A DNA stretch of 64,000 nt. Source: Ruminococcus bromii (GTDB taxonomy: Bacteria; Bacillota; Clostridia; Oscillospirales; Acutalibacteraceae). The notes under the pieces are model-generated. The model saw only the letters and a program-made list of their open reading frames with translations, was not told where the DNA came from and ran no database searches. Shown piece by piece: positions 8,482 to 16,526 of the stretch. Positions within the stretch are counted from its first letter, which is position 1. The number at the start of each line of letters is the position of its first letter. The position numbers were made by a program, and so were the translations under genes. The stretch lies in contig NZ_NNSR01000046.1 of NCBI RefSeq assembly GCF_002834225.1, positions 1-64,000 of the forward strand, written 5' to 3'.

Positions 8482-8586
8482 AATATATAATGGTTTAATT
8501 GGAAACGCACATTTCTCCTTAAGGAAATGATAACGAACAACACTTATATGTTTACTAAGTTATCATTTTTATAAAGGAGATTTTTT
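8482..8586 (+). promoter_or_regulatory. Structured 5' leader of unknown class
   Basis: The leader holds a 10-bp inverted repeat, AAATGATAAC (8525-8534) and GTTATCATTT (8559-8568). It ends seven bases before the AGGAGA ribosome site. A 15-codon frame, ATG at 8527 to TAA at 8574, lies across it, but its own ribosome site is too close to the ATG. This could be an operator, a translational switch or a leader peptide. I do not recognise a known riboswitch class. Confidence 0.4.
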
Positions 8587-9069
8587 ATGCCAAAAACTAA
8601 ATTTCAGGAAGTTATTTTTACGATTATCATGGTGTTCTTTATGGTTTATGCCATGATTTGCTACAACACAGCTCTTAATATCGGCGAAATGAAAAACGAA
8701 GTTTTTCTTTCCGCCTTCAAAGAACTTTCTTTTATGGGACCGATTGCATTTATTCTTGATTTTTTCATTATCGGTCACATTGCCAAAAAGCTTGCTTTTA
8801 AGATTGTAAACCCTGCAAAGGATAATCCTTTCTTCCTTGTACTCGCAATTTCTGCAATTTCAGTTGTCTTTATGTGTCCTCTTATGAGCCTTGCTGCCAC
8901 TCTTATTTTCAAAAATGCGGGTGTTGAGGTTATTTCGGTATGGCTTGAAACTACCGCACTCAACTTCCCTATGGCACTTTGCTGGCAGTTGTTTTTTGCA
9001 GGCCCGATTGTCAGATTCATTTTCAGACATATTTTCAGAAGGTCACTTACAGCAGACAACACACATTGA
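8587..9069 (+). CDS. DUF2798-type integral membrane protein
   Basis: This 160-residue protein has about four transmembrane helices (near 8-27, 45-68, 80-105 and 118-140) and a basic C-terminal tail. The paired-helix pattern resembles the DUF2798 family, whose function is not established. AAAGGAGA is well placed before the ATG. It stands alone, driven by a perfect promoter through a structured leader and closed by a strong hairpin, which suggests high, specifically controlled expression. Family placement is from overall look rather than a signature motif. Confidence 0.6.
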   Translation: MPKTKFQEVIFTIIMVFFMVYAMICYNTALNIGEMKNEVFLSAFKELSFMGPIAFILDFFIIGHIAKKLAFKIVNPAKDNPFFLVLAISAISVVFMCPLMSLAATLIFKNAGVEVISVWLETTALNFPMALCWQLFFAGPIVRFIFRHIFRRSLTADNTH

Positions 9070-9085
9070 TTACACAATTACAAAT

Positions 9086-9126
9086 AAAAATGCTCTGTAC
9101 CGTTTGATTTGGTACAGAGCATTTTT
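9086..9126. terminator. Bidirectional terminator between convergent genes
   Basis: A 16-bp stem (9086-9101 and 9111-9126) has A runs on one side and T runs on the other, so it can stop transcription from both the gene ending at 9069 and the operon ending at 9142. Confidence 0.9.
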
Positions 9127-9141
9127 GTTTTTGCATGATTT

Positions 9142-9360
9142 TTAATCTTCAAAAAGCGAATTCATCAGATTTTTAATTTTTTCTTTTCTGGCTTTTGTTT
9201 CATCGCTGTTCAGAAAATAACTGTTTTCCTGAAAGTTGATTACATCGCCTTCTTTGATATTTTTCGGCAGGGCTTTAAGTTCAAGATTCACCATATCGCC
9301 GTTTTCACATTCGAGAACAGCCTTGTCGCCTTCTATTCTGTCAACAATAAATTTTTTCAA
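9142..9360 (-). CDS. DUF3006-family small protein
   Basis: This 72-residue protein starts with the pattern KFIVDRIEGDKAVLECENGD, typical of the DUF3006 family, a small beta-rich fold. Its ATG follows two bases after the stop of the ComEC-like hydrolase gene. The two families are frequently neighbours in Firmicutes, so a linked role is likely, but none is established. The C-terminal part is charged and probably helical. Confidence 0.75.
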   Translation of the reverse strand: MKKFIVDRIEGDKAVLECENGDMVNLELKALPKNIKEGDVINFQENSYFLNSDETKARKEKIKNLMNSLFED

Positions 9361-9362
9361 GC

Positions 9363-10325
9363 TTATTCATCCCTTTTCATTGAAGTTTGTCCCGTTTTGA
9401 TTGTCACACCTGAACCCTCGGTTGAAATAACAACTGTTCCGTTTTCATCGGTTCTGTATGTTTCAACTCCGAATTTATCAAGCAGTTTTAATGTGCTTTT
9501 GTGCGGATGTCCGTAGCTGTTGTCCTTTCCGAGTGAAATAACCGCATATTTAGGATTTACCTTTTCAAGCAACGCTTTTGTTGTTGATGTTCTGCTTCCG
9601 TGATGACCTACTTTAAGAACTTCTGCACTCATATCTGCCGTAACGGTTTCAAGCTCTTTCTTTTCGGCATCTCCGAGAAACAGAAAACTGTCATTTTTAT
9701 AATTCATTTTAAGAATTATCGAGCAATTGTTCAGATTATCCTCGTCAATCTTTACGGGAGCAAGAATATTTATGTTGAAATCGTTGTCATCAATAATATT
9801 CATACCTGCTTTGGCTGACTTGACTTTAAGTCCCTTGTCTGCAATTGCCGTGAGCAGATTCTCATAGGTCTTGGTTGTGGTTGTAACCTTAGGCATATAG
9901 ATTTCGCCGATATTATTATGCTTTACAACATAAGCCATTGAACCGATATGGTCTGCGTGAGGGTGAGTTGCTACGAGATAATCAATCCTTGTGTATCCGA
10001 GATTATTGATATATTCGGTAATACTTTTGCCGTACATATTCTCGCCTGCGTCAATCAGCATACACTTTTGATTCGGCAGTTCAATGAATATGCTGTCGCC
10101 CTGCCCGACATCAAGGTAATGAACCGATAAAGTTCCGATTTCCGAAACAGTTGTTTTGCTTTCAAAATCGGAACCGTTCACATTGATATTGATTGAACAC
10201 GAACAAAGTGCAAGACAGATTACCGCAAACAATGCAGTAAGCTTTAATATTAATATTAATTTTGAATTAATTTTAATTTTTAACACCTCACAATTCCGAA
10301 TATTATTGTACAATAAACAAGTCAA
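9363..10325 (-). CDS. ComEC/Rec2-like metallo-beta-lactamase-fold lipoprotein
   Basis: This exported metallo-hydrolase corresponds to the C-terminal MBL part of ComEC without its membrane channel. The metal site HPHADHIGS, GDAEKKE and the late VGHHGSRTS block are all present, and a hydrophobic N-terminal segment ends in LCSC, a plausible lipobox. The substrate is likely a nucleic acid or phosphodiester outside the cell. Up to 320 residues are open, but the first codons look doubtful: GAGGTG lies inside them, so a start around residue 14-17 is likely. It is co-transcribed with the DUF3006 gene. Confidence 0.8.
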   Translation of the reverse strand: MTCLLYNNIRNCEVLKIKINSKLILILKLTALFAVICLALCSCSININVNGSDFESKTTVSEIGTLSVHYLDVGQGDSIFIELPNQKCMLIDAGENMYGKSITEYINNLGYTRIDYLVATHPHADHIGSMAYVVKHNNIGEIYMPKVTTTTKTYENLLTAIADKGLKVKSAKAGMNIIDDNDFNINILAPVKIDEDNLNNCSIILKMNYKNDSFLFLGDAEKKELETVTADMSAEVLKVGHHGSRTSTTKALLEKVNPKYAVISLGKDNSYGHPHKSTLKLLDKFGVETYRTDENGTVVISTEGSGVTIKTGQTSMKRDE

Positions 10326-10336
10326 TATTTCAAGAA

Positions 10337-10370
10337 CAGAAAAAGGAGAGCCTTTGCGACTCTCCCCTTT
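10337..10370 (-). terminator. Terminator of the ABC exporter operon
   Basis: On the minus strand GGAGAG and CTCTCC (10345-10350, 10360-10365) with flanking A/T pairs form a hairpin followed by TTTTT, just beyond the stop codon at 10380. Confidence 0.8.
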
Positions 10371-10379
10371 CGATTATCA

Positions 10380-12278
10380 TTATGCGGTTTTGCCTGTATA
10401 AAGCTGATAGTATCTGCCCTTTTGTTCAAGAAGCCGTTCGTGTGAACCACGCTCGATGATTCTGCCGTTTTCAAGAACCATAATACAGTCTGAATTTTTG
10501 ATTGTAGAAAGTCTGTGGGCAATAACAAAGGTTGTTCTGCCGCTCATAAGCCTGTCCATACTGTCCTGAACCATCTTTTCGGTACGGGTATCAATTGAGC
10601 TTGTAGCCTCGTCAAGGATAAGTGCGGGCGGATCTGCAACAGCGGCTCTTGCAATTGCAAGCATCTGGCGCTGTCCCTGACTGAGGTTGCCGCCGTCACC
10701 TTTGAGCAGGGTGTTGTAGCCGTCAGGAAGTTTTCTGATAAAGCTGTCTGCATTGGCAAGCTTTGCCGCTGCGATAACCTCCTCGTCTGTTGCGTCAAGT
10801 CTGCCGTAGCGGATATTTTCCATTACGGTATCCGTGAACAGGTGCGTATCCTGTAAAACTATACCGAGTGAACGGCGAAGGTCGCCTTTTTTGATTTTGT
10901 TGATATTGATTCCGTCATAACGGATTTTACCGTCCTGAATATCGTAGAATCGGTTAATAAGGTTTGTGATTGTTGTTTTGCCTGCACCTGTTGAACCGAC
11001 AAACGCAATCTTCTGACCGGGTTCTGCGTACAAATCAATATTGTGAAGAACGATTTTATCATCCGTGTAGCCAAAGTCAACATCGTCCATAACAAGCGCA
11101 CCCTTGAGTTCACGGTACTCTGTTTTGCCTGTTTCACTGTGGGTATGCTTCCAAGCCCACATACCTGTTTTTTCCTCTGTTTCAACAAGCTTTTCGCCCT
11201 CTTTGCGGACATTGACAAGTGTTACATATCCGTCATCAACCTCAGGCTCTTCGTCAAGAAGTTTGAATATACGGTCCGCACCTGCAAGCGCCATAACAAT
11301 TGAGTTAAACTGCTGGCTGACCTGATTGATAGGCTGGGTAAAGCTCTTGTTGAATGTGAGGAAGCTTACAAGCTTGCCGATTGTAAATCCGAGGAAGTTG
11401 TTGAGAGCAAAGATACAACCTACGATTGCACAAAGTACATAGCTGATGTTACCGATTTGTGCGTTAATCGGCATAAGGATATTTGCAAACTTATTTGCGT
11501 TGTATGAACTGTTGAAAAGCCTGTCATTAAGCTCATTGAATTCTTCAATGCTCTTTTTTTCATGGTTAAATACTTTTACAACCTTCTGACCGTTCATCAT
11601 TTCCTCAATGTAACCGTTAGTCGCACCGAGGTCTGCCTGCTGTTTTGCAAAAAACCTTCCGCTTCTTGACGCAAGCTGTTTTGTTACAAAAAGCATTACA
11701 CCAACCATTACAAGTGTAAGAATTGTAAGAGGAATACTGAGTGTAAACATACTGACAAGAACGGCTATGATTGTAATTCCGCTGTTGAAAAGCTGAGGAA
11801 TACTCTGGCTGATCATCTGACGGAGGGTGTCAATATCGTTTGTGTAAACACTCATGATATCGCCGTGAGGGTGTGTGTCAAAGTATTTTATCGGAAGGCT
11901 TTCCATATGTTCAAATATCTGACAACGCAAATCACGCATTGTACCCTGTGTTACATAAACCATAATTTTGGCGTAGATAAACGCCGACGCCGCACCGATT
12001 GCATAGAAGATTGCAACTCTTAAAATTGCTCCGAGCATCGGTCCGAAGTCACGGCTGCCGCTCTGAATCATCGGAGTGATGTAATCGTCAATAAGATTCT
12101 GAATAAACAATGAACCCTGAACATTTGCAAGTACGCTGATGAGGATGCAGACGAAAACAATAATCATCTGAAATTTATATTTTTTGAAGATAATACCGAA
12201 TAGTCTTTTAAGAACCTGACCTGAATTTTCAACCTTTTGTGCAGGTCCTCGGTTTCTTCTTCCCATTGGTCCCGGCAT
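10380..12278 (-). CDS. ABC exporter half-transporter, catalytically complete subunit
   Basis: The 632-residue protein has a six-helix exporter domain (about 30-330) and an ATPase domain. Walker A is GSTGAGKTT, the signature is LSQGQRQ, Walker B is LILDEATS with the catalytic Glu, and the H-loop is IAHRLST. About 30 extra residues precede the ATPase core. It lies two bases after its partner gene, whose ATPase site is degenerate, so the pair should form a heterodimeric exporter like LmrCD or TM287/288. A MarR regulator heads the operon, which points to drug or bile-type efflux. The substrate is inferred only from context. Confidence 0.92.
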   Translation of the reverse strand: MPGPMGRRNRGPAQKVENSGQVLKRLFGIIFKKYKFQMIIVFVCILISVLANVQGSLFIQNLIDDYITPMIQSGSRDFGPMLGAILRVAIFYAIGAASAFIYAKIMVYVTQGTMRDLRCQIFEHMESLPIKYFDTHPHGDIMSVYTNDIDTLRQMISQSIPQLFNSGITIIAVLVSMFTLSIPLTILTLVMVGVMLFVTKQLASRSGRFFAKQQADLGATNGYIEEMMNGQKVVKVFNHEKKSIEEFNELNDRLFNSSYNANKFANILMPINAQIGNISYVLCAIVGCIFALNNFLGFTIGKLVSFLTFNKSFTQPINQVSQQFNSIVMALAGADRIFKLLDEEPEVDDGYVTLVNVRKEGEKLVETEEKTGMWAWKHTHSETGKTEYRELKGALVMDDVDFGYTDDKIVLHNIDLYAEPGQKIAFVGSTGAGKTTITNLINRFYDIQDGKIRYDGININKIKKGDLRRSLGIVLQDTHLFTDTVMENIRYGRLDATDEEVIAAAKLANADSFIRKLPDGYNTLLKGDGGNLSQGQRQMLAIARAAVADPPALILDEATSSIDTRTEKMVQDSMDRLMSGRTTFVIAHRLSTIKNSDCIMVLENGRIIERGSHERLLEQKGRYYQLYTGKTA

Positions 12279-12280
12279 AA

Positions 12281-14029
12281 TTACAGCTCTCCTTTCGCAT
12301 CAAAATCACCGTTGCCGCTTGTCTGGGCAACATAAATTTCATTGTAAATCGGACTGTTTTTGATAAGCTCTTCGTGAGTACCCACTGCGCTTATCTCACC
12401 GTCATCCATTACAATAATCTTGTCTGCGTGTGAAACGCTTGATACACGCTGTGAAATAATCAGCTTTGTAGTATCGGGGATATTCTCGCTGAATGCCTTG
12501 CGGATACTTGCGTCTGTTGCGGTATCAACTGCACTTGTCGAATCATCAAGAATAAGAATTTTTGGATTTTTCAGCAAAGCTCTTGCAATGCAAAGACGCT
12601 GTTTCTGACCGCCCGAAACATTAGTACCGCCCTGTTCGATTTTTGTGTTGTACTTATCGGGGAAGCTTTCGATAAACGCATCTGCACAGGCAAGCTTGCA
12701 GGCATTGACGCATTCTTCCTCTGTAGCATTTTCGTTGCCCCATCTGAGGTTGTCAAGGATTGTACCGCTGAAAAGAACATTCGACTGGAGTACAACCGAA
12801 ACCTTGTCACGCAGAGTTTCGATATCATAGTCACGAACATCTTTTCCACCGACCTTAACAGAACCTTCGGTTACATCATAAAGTCTTGCAATAAGGTTTA
12901 CAAGGCTTGTTTTTGAAGAACCCGTACCGCCGATAATACCGATTGTTTCGCCTGATTTGATTTTTAGGTTGATATCGTTGAGAATCGGTTTTTCGGCTTT
13001 TGTGTTGTATGAGAATGAAACATTGTCAAACTCAATGCTTCCGTCCTTAACCTCGTAAACAGGGTTTTCGGGATTTGCAAGCGTTGATTTTTCATTAAGC
13101 ACACCTGCAACACGCTTACCGCTTGCAATGCTCATTGTGAGCATTACAAACACCATTGCCACCATAAGGAGATTCATAAGAATGTTCATACAATATGTGA
13201 GCATACTTGTAAGTTCACCTGTTGTAAGCTCACTGCTTACGATCATATTTGCGCCAAACCAGCTTACAAGAATGATTGATGCGTATGAAGTAACCATCAT
13301 AATCGGTGATACTGTTACCATTGCATTTTCAGCCTTAACAAAGAGTCTGTAAACATTGTCGGCTGCCTTACGGAACTTGCCGACTTCATGTTTTTCACGA
13401 ACAAAAGCCTTTACGACTCTGATTGAAGTTACATTTTCCTGAACGCTTGCGTTGAGTTCATCGTACTTTTCAAAAACCTGACTGAAATACTTGTATGTTG
13501 CCTTCATAATAAAGGCAAGAACAACAGAAAGTAAAATTGTTGCAATGAAATAAATACAGGCAAGCCTTGCATTGATGATGAATGTCATTGTCATTGCACA
13601 GATGAGCGATACAGGCGCTCTGAAACACATTCTTAAAAGCATCTGATATGCATTTTGAAGGTTTGTTACATCCGTTGTCATACGGGTAACAAGTCCTGCG
13701 GTTGAGTAACGATCAATGTTGGCAAACGAGAATGACTGGATATTCGCAAACATTGAGCGTCTAAGGTTTCTTGCAAAGCCGGCCGAAGCTTTTGCACCGT
13801 AGATACCGCCCATCATACCTGCAAACAAGCCTGTGAGCGCAAGTGCGCCCATATAACCGCCCGTTATGAGTATGTGCTGCATATCGCCCTTGTTGATACC
13901 GTCATCAATCATTGATGACATAAGAAATGGGATAATTGTTTCAACAACAACTTCGAGTATCATAAAGAACGGTGTAAGAACAGACTCTTTGACGAAACCT
14001 TTGATATTTTTTGCCAAAGTTTTTATCAT
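12281..14029 (-). CDS. ABC exporter half-transporter, degenerate-site subunit
   Basis: This 582-residue half-transporter has six membrane helices and an ATPase domain. Walker A reads GGTGSSKT, with Ser in place of the usual Gly before Lys. Walker B ends LILDDSTS, so the catalytic Glu is Asp, and the H-loop reads ISQRVSS, with Gln in place of His. The signature VSGGQKQ is intact. These substitutions are the normal signature of the non-catalytic partner in heterodimeric exporters. The gene follows the MarR regulator by 17 bases and precedes its partner by two bases. Confidence 0.92.
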   Translation of the reverse strand: MIKTLAKNIKGFVKESVLTPFFMILEVVVETIIPFLMSSMIDDGINKGDMQHILITGGYMGALALTGLFAGMMGGIYGAKASAGFARNLRRSMFANIQSFSFANIDRYSTAGLVTRMTTDVTNLQNAYQMLLRMCFRAPVSLICAMTMTFIINARLACIYFIATILLSVVLAFIMKATYKYFSQVFEKYDELNASVQENVTSIRVVKAFVREKHEVGKFRKAADNVYRLFVKAENAMVTVSPIMMVTSYASIILVSWFGANMIVSSELTTGELTSMLTYCMNILMNLLMVAMVFVMLTMSIASGKRVAGVLNEKSTLANPENPVYEVKDGSIEFDNVSFSYNTKAEKPILNDINLKIKSGETIGIIGGTGSSKTSLVNLIARLYDVTEGSVKVGGKDVRDYDIETLRDKVSVVLQSNVLFSGTILDNLRWGNENATEEECVNACKLACADAFIESFPDKYNTKIEQGGTNVSGGQKQRLCIARALLKNPKILILDDSTSAVDTATDASIRKAFSENIPDTTKLIISQRVSSVSHADKIIVMDDGEISAVGTHEELIKNSPIYNEIYVAQTSGNGDFDAKGEL

Positions 14030-14046
14030 ACTTATCTCCTTCCGTT

Positions 14047-14529
14047 TTAATTTGCATTTTCAAGTCCGCTGAGAATTTTATTTATAAGAAAAAGAAATTG
14101 TTTCTTTTCTTCTTTTGTCAGCAGACTGTCAAGCAAAGTTTCGTTTTTGGTTATCATATTTTCGATTTTGTAATGAAGTTCAATACCTGTTTCGGTCAAG
14201 ACAAGTTTTTTGAGCCTTGCGTCACTTTCAACGCTCTCCCTCGTTATGTAATTTTTCTTTTCCATAAGTTTAAGAATACTTGTAACGGTTGAACGGGCAA
14301 TTGAAAATGCGTTTTCAATATCTTTTTGGTAAACATCTTCATCACAATGATCATAAAGATATGCAATAATCCAGCCGTGCATAAGAGTCAGCTTATCCAC
14401 TCCCTTATCCTTGGCGGAATAGATTAACTTTCTCTGCAAAACCTGATTAAGCACCTTGATTTCGTGACCGATTGAATCATTAAAGCGTTTGTTGCACTTA
14501 CAGCTTTTTACGCTTTTGTCATCACACAT
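14047..14529 (-). CDS. MarR-family transcriptional regulator
   Basis: The 160-residue protein has a winged helix-turn-helix with the MarR-type wing (SIARSTVTSILKLMEKKNYI, then DARLKKLVLTETG). The start at 14529 is chosen because GGAGGTG lies five bases upstream; the open frame runs 20 codons further through palindromic promoter DNA. The N terminus has a Cys-rich patch (Cys2 and CKC near 10), which might allow redox or metal sensing. It likely represses its own operon, including both ABC subunits, through the palindromes before the gene. Confidence 0.9.
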   Translation of the reverse strand: MCDDKSVKSCKCNKRFNDSIGHEIKVLNQVLQRKLIYSAKDKGVDKLTLMHGWIIAYLYDHCDEDVYQKDIENAFSIARSTVTSILKLMEKKNYITRESVESDARLKKLVLTETGIELHYKIENMITKNETLLDSLLTKEEKKQFLFLINKILSGLENAN

Positions 14530-14564
14530 TATTTCACCTCCGAAATCACACTTATGAGATATTG

Positions 14565-14602
14565 TTCTATATAGAATAGTTCGATACAAAACAATTTGTA
14601 TC
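14565..14602. promoter_or_regulatory. Probable MarR operator palindromes
   Basis: Two inverted repeats, TTCTATATAGAA (14565-14576) and GATACAAA-ACAA-TTTGTATC (14583-14602), lie between the -10 box and the regulator start. Their position at the transcription start fits autorepression. Direct binding is inference. Confidence 0.6.
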
Positions 14603-14606
14603 AGTA

Positions 14607-14634
14607 ATTATAGCACCTTCATTTTGAATGTCAA
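14607..14634 (-). promoter_or_regulatory. Promoter of the MarR-ABC operon
   Basis: On the minus strand TTGACA (14629-14634) and TATAAT (14607-14612) are perfect with a 16-base spacer. The start point falls within the adjoining palindrome. Confidence 0.85.
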
Positions 14635-14676
14635 GAGAAATTACAAATAATTATTCAAAGTTTCACATTGCTGTCA

Positions 14677-14712
14677 CAAATCAAAAGCGACAGCTAAAAT
14701 TACAGCTGTCGC
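14677..14712 (-). terminator. Terminator of the dockerin-protein gene
   Basis: GCGACAGCT (14687-14695) and AGCTGTCGC (14704-14712) form a nine-bp stem followed on the minus strand by TTTTGATTTG. Confidence 0.8.
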
Positions 14713-14752
14713 AGTTAAAATCATATTCACTTTGCACAAATTATGACAATTG

Positions 14753-15478
14753 TCACTTTTTTAAGATTTCTGTCGCATCACGAATATCGGGAGTTTTGTC
14801 ACCGTTGATATCGCAAACAAAAAGAGCATACTGATTTTCGTCATAATCGTCAAAGGTCAGGTCTTTGATAAGATACTTCTGAATAAGCTCAGCGTCCTTT
14901 TCATCTGTTTTTCCGTCAATGTTGAGGTCTTTCATATTTTTGGGAACGCAACCGCCGTCAAGCACAAAATCAATACCGCTGTCGTTCATGAGTTCATCGG
15001 CTCTGTTTTTGTCAACATCAACAATGTAAAGTCCCAATGTGTCAAAGCATTGATAAACATACTTTGCATCCTTTAAAATCTCGGCTTTCTTTTCTTTTGC
15101 CCTGTCATTTGTTATGCCTGCACCTTGAAGATGCGAATCAAGCTTTGCAATCATCTCCATTGCGTAATCGTTATCCGTCATTGCACGGTCGAGATCAACA
15201 CCGTTTGTCATATAGAACCAACCGAGCGAACCCATAACATATAGATTATTCACATCAAGTCCGCAGTAAACGGCAATTTTCCCGTCCTTGTACTGACCTT
15301 TTTTCATCGACATTTTTGAATAGCCCTTGATTATACTGTAACCGAGCTTCATTCCGTCCTCGCTGATATAGTCAAGGTCAAATGCCGCTGCACTTGTGCA
15401 TGAAAGACACGCTCCGCCAATGAGCATTGCAAATACGAGCAATATTGAAATCACCTTTTTAGAAAATTTTCTTTTCAC
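14753..15478 (-). CDS. Secreted protein with C-terminal type I dockerin
   Basis: The 241-residue protein begins with a signal peptide (about 1-33, ending near SAAAF). A central region of about 150 residues matches no family I recognise. From about residue 182 two dockerin repeats follow: DLNIDGKTDEKD and DINGDKTPDIRD, each with the calcium-loop Asp/Asn spacing and a helix after it; about 15 extra residues sit between them. It should therefore bind a cohesin on an extracellular scaffold. The start is GTG, with GGAGGTG seven bases ahead. That ribosome site lies inside a terminator-like hairpin. The nearby dockerin-bearing pullulanase suggests an amylosome-type complex. Confidence 0.8.
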   Translation of the reverse strand: MKRKFSKKVISILLVFAMLIGGACLSCTSAAAFDLDYISEDGMKLGYSIIKGYSKMSMKKGQYKDGKIAVYCGLDVNNLYVMGSLGWFYMTNGVDLDRAMTDNDYAMEMIAKLDSHLQGAGITNDRAKEKKAEILKDAKYVYQCFDTLGLYIVDVDKNRADELMNDSGIDFVLDGGCVPKNMKDLNIDGKTDEKDAELIQKYLIKDLTFDDYDENQYALFVCDINGDKTPDIRDATEILKK

Positions 15479-15524
15479 AAAAAAACACCTCCATTGGTAG
15501 TATCACCGAACGGAAGTGTTTTAT
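15479..15524 (-). terminator. Hairpin that covers the ribosome site of the dockerin gene
   Basis: On the minus strand AAACACTTCC (15512-15521) pairs with GGAGGTGTTT (15483-15492) and is followed by a run of seven T that touches the GTG start at 15478. It has terminator form for the YihY gene upstream, yet its 3' arm is the ribosome site of the next gene. Confidence 0.6.
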
Positions 15525-15530
15525 TTTGAT

Positions 15531-16496
15531 TTATTTACTTTTATTTGACTTATTATTTTTTCTTTCTTTTCTTATTTGATTAAGCTCTGAACCCTTGATT
15601 TTTACCTTTCTTTTAAATTTTGCGACTGTGAATACCTTTATCCTGTCATGATAGACATAATTGATTTCCGCACAAACCATAAGACAAACCATAAGAAAGT
15701 AGAACCAAATCATAATAACGGCAATTCTTGTAAGACCTCCGTACACGGAAAATCCGTTGAAATCCGACACATAAACCGAAATACCGAACGAAAGCACATA
15801 CCACGAAACCGTGCAGAGAAACGCACCCGGCAGCTGCGACTTAAAGCCGTATTCCTTATGCTCACTGCGTGAGATGTTCGGAAAGTTCCTGTAAATCAGC
15901 GCAAACAATACCGTGAGAAACATAAAGATAAGTATATATCTGAGATGATAGATTATTCCGATTATGTCAGGCAATGATTTTAGATGCGGTGAAAGGAAAT
16001 CGTTAATTGTTGAACCGAGGACAATAAGTACAAGTGACGCAAGCAAAATTACAAACAATGCAATTGTGTAGAACATTGCTCTTATTCTTAAAAAGAACCA
16101 GTTTCTGTTTTCGTAAGCATCATAAATTCTGTTAAGACCGTTTGTGATTGCGTGGATTCCCTGTGCCGCCGACCACAGAGTGACTACAAGCGTTACAAGA
16201 GAAATTCCCACAGCACTTTCATAGGCAGAGGTCAGAAAGTATGTTAAATCATCGGCAATTTTTGACGAAAACACACTGCTGAGTCCGTGATAAACAAAAT
16301 CAATCGGAATGTGCAGGTTCTGCAAAAGTGACACAAAGAACATTGAGAGCGGCACAGCCGATAATATGATGAAGAATGCCGACTGTCCGGCAATTGCAAA
16401 AATATTATCGTGAATGCATTTGCTTGTTATCGGTTCAAATCTGCCTGTTATTCTTTTGTAAAGTTTTATCGCCTTGTCAACGAATTTTATCCTCAA
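15531..16496 (-). CDS. YihY/BrkB-family membrane protein
   Basis: This 321-residue integral membrane protein has about six transmembrane segments and the family blocks SAAQGIHAITNGLNRIYD and YGGLTRIAVIMIWFYFLM. The C-terminal tail is strongly basic. It starts at TTG, with GGGGAGGTG eight bases ahead. The family was once called ribonuclease BN, a label later withdrawn; its true function, perhaps transport or envelope related, is not settled. It lies 30 bases downstream of the SDR gene and likely shares its transcript. Confidence 0.88.
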   Translation of the reverse strand: MRIKFVDKAIKLYKRITGRFEPITSKCIHDNIFAIAGQSAFFIILSAVPLSMFFVSLLQNLHIPIDFVYHGLSSVFSSKIADDLTYFLTSAYESAVGISLVTLVVTLWSAAQGIHAITNGLNRIYDAYENRNWFFLRIRAMFYTIALFVILLASLVLIVLGSTINDFLSPHLKSLPDIIGIIYHLRYILIFMFLTVLFALIYRNFPNISRSEHKEYGFKSQLPGAFLCTVSWYVLSFGISVYVSDFNGFSVYGGLTRIAVIMIWFYFLMVCLMVCAEINYVYHDRIKVFTVAKFKRKVKIKGSELNQIRKERKNNKSNKSK

Positions 16497-16526
16497 TGTG
16501 TCACCTCCCCTATTTCTATATGATAA

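Noticed and set aside
8527..8574. Leader peptide gene before the DUF2798-type gene
   Set aside because: The Shine-Dalgarno-like AAGGA lies only about one base from the ATG, too close for efficient initiation; kept only as a possibility in the leader entry.
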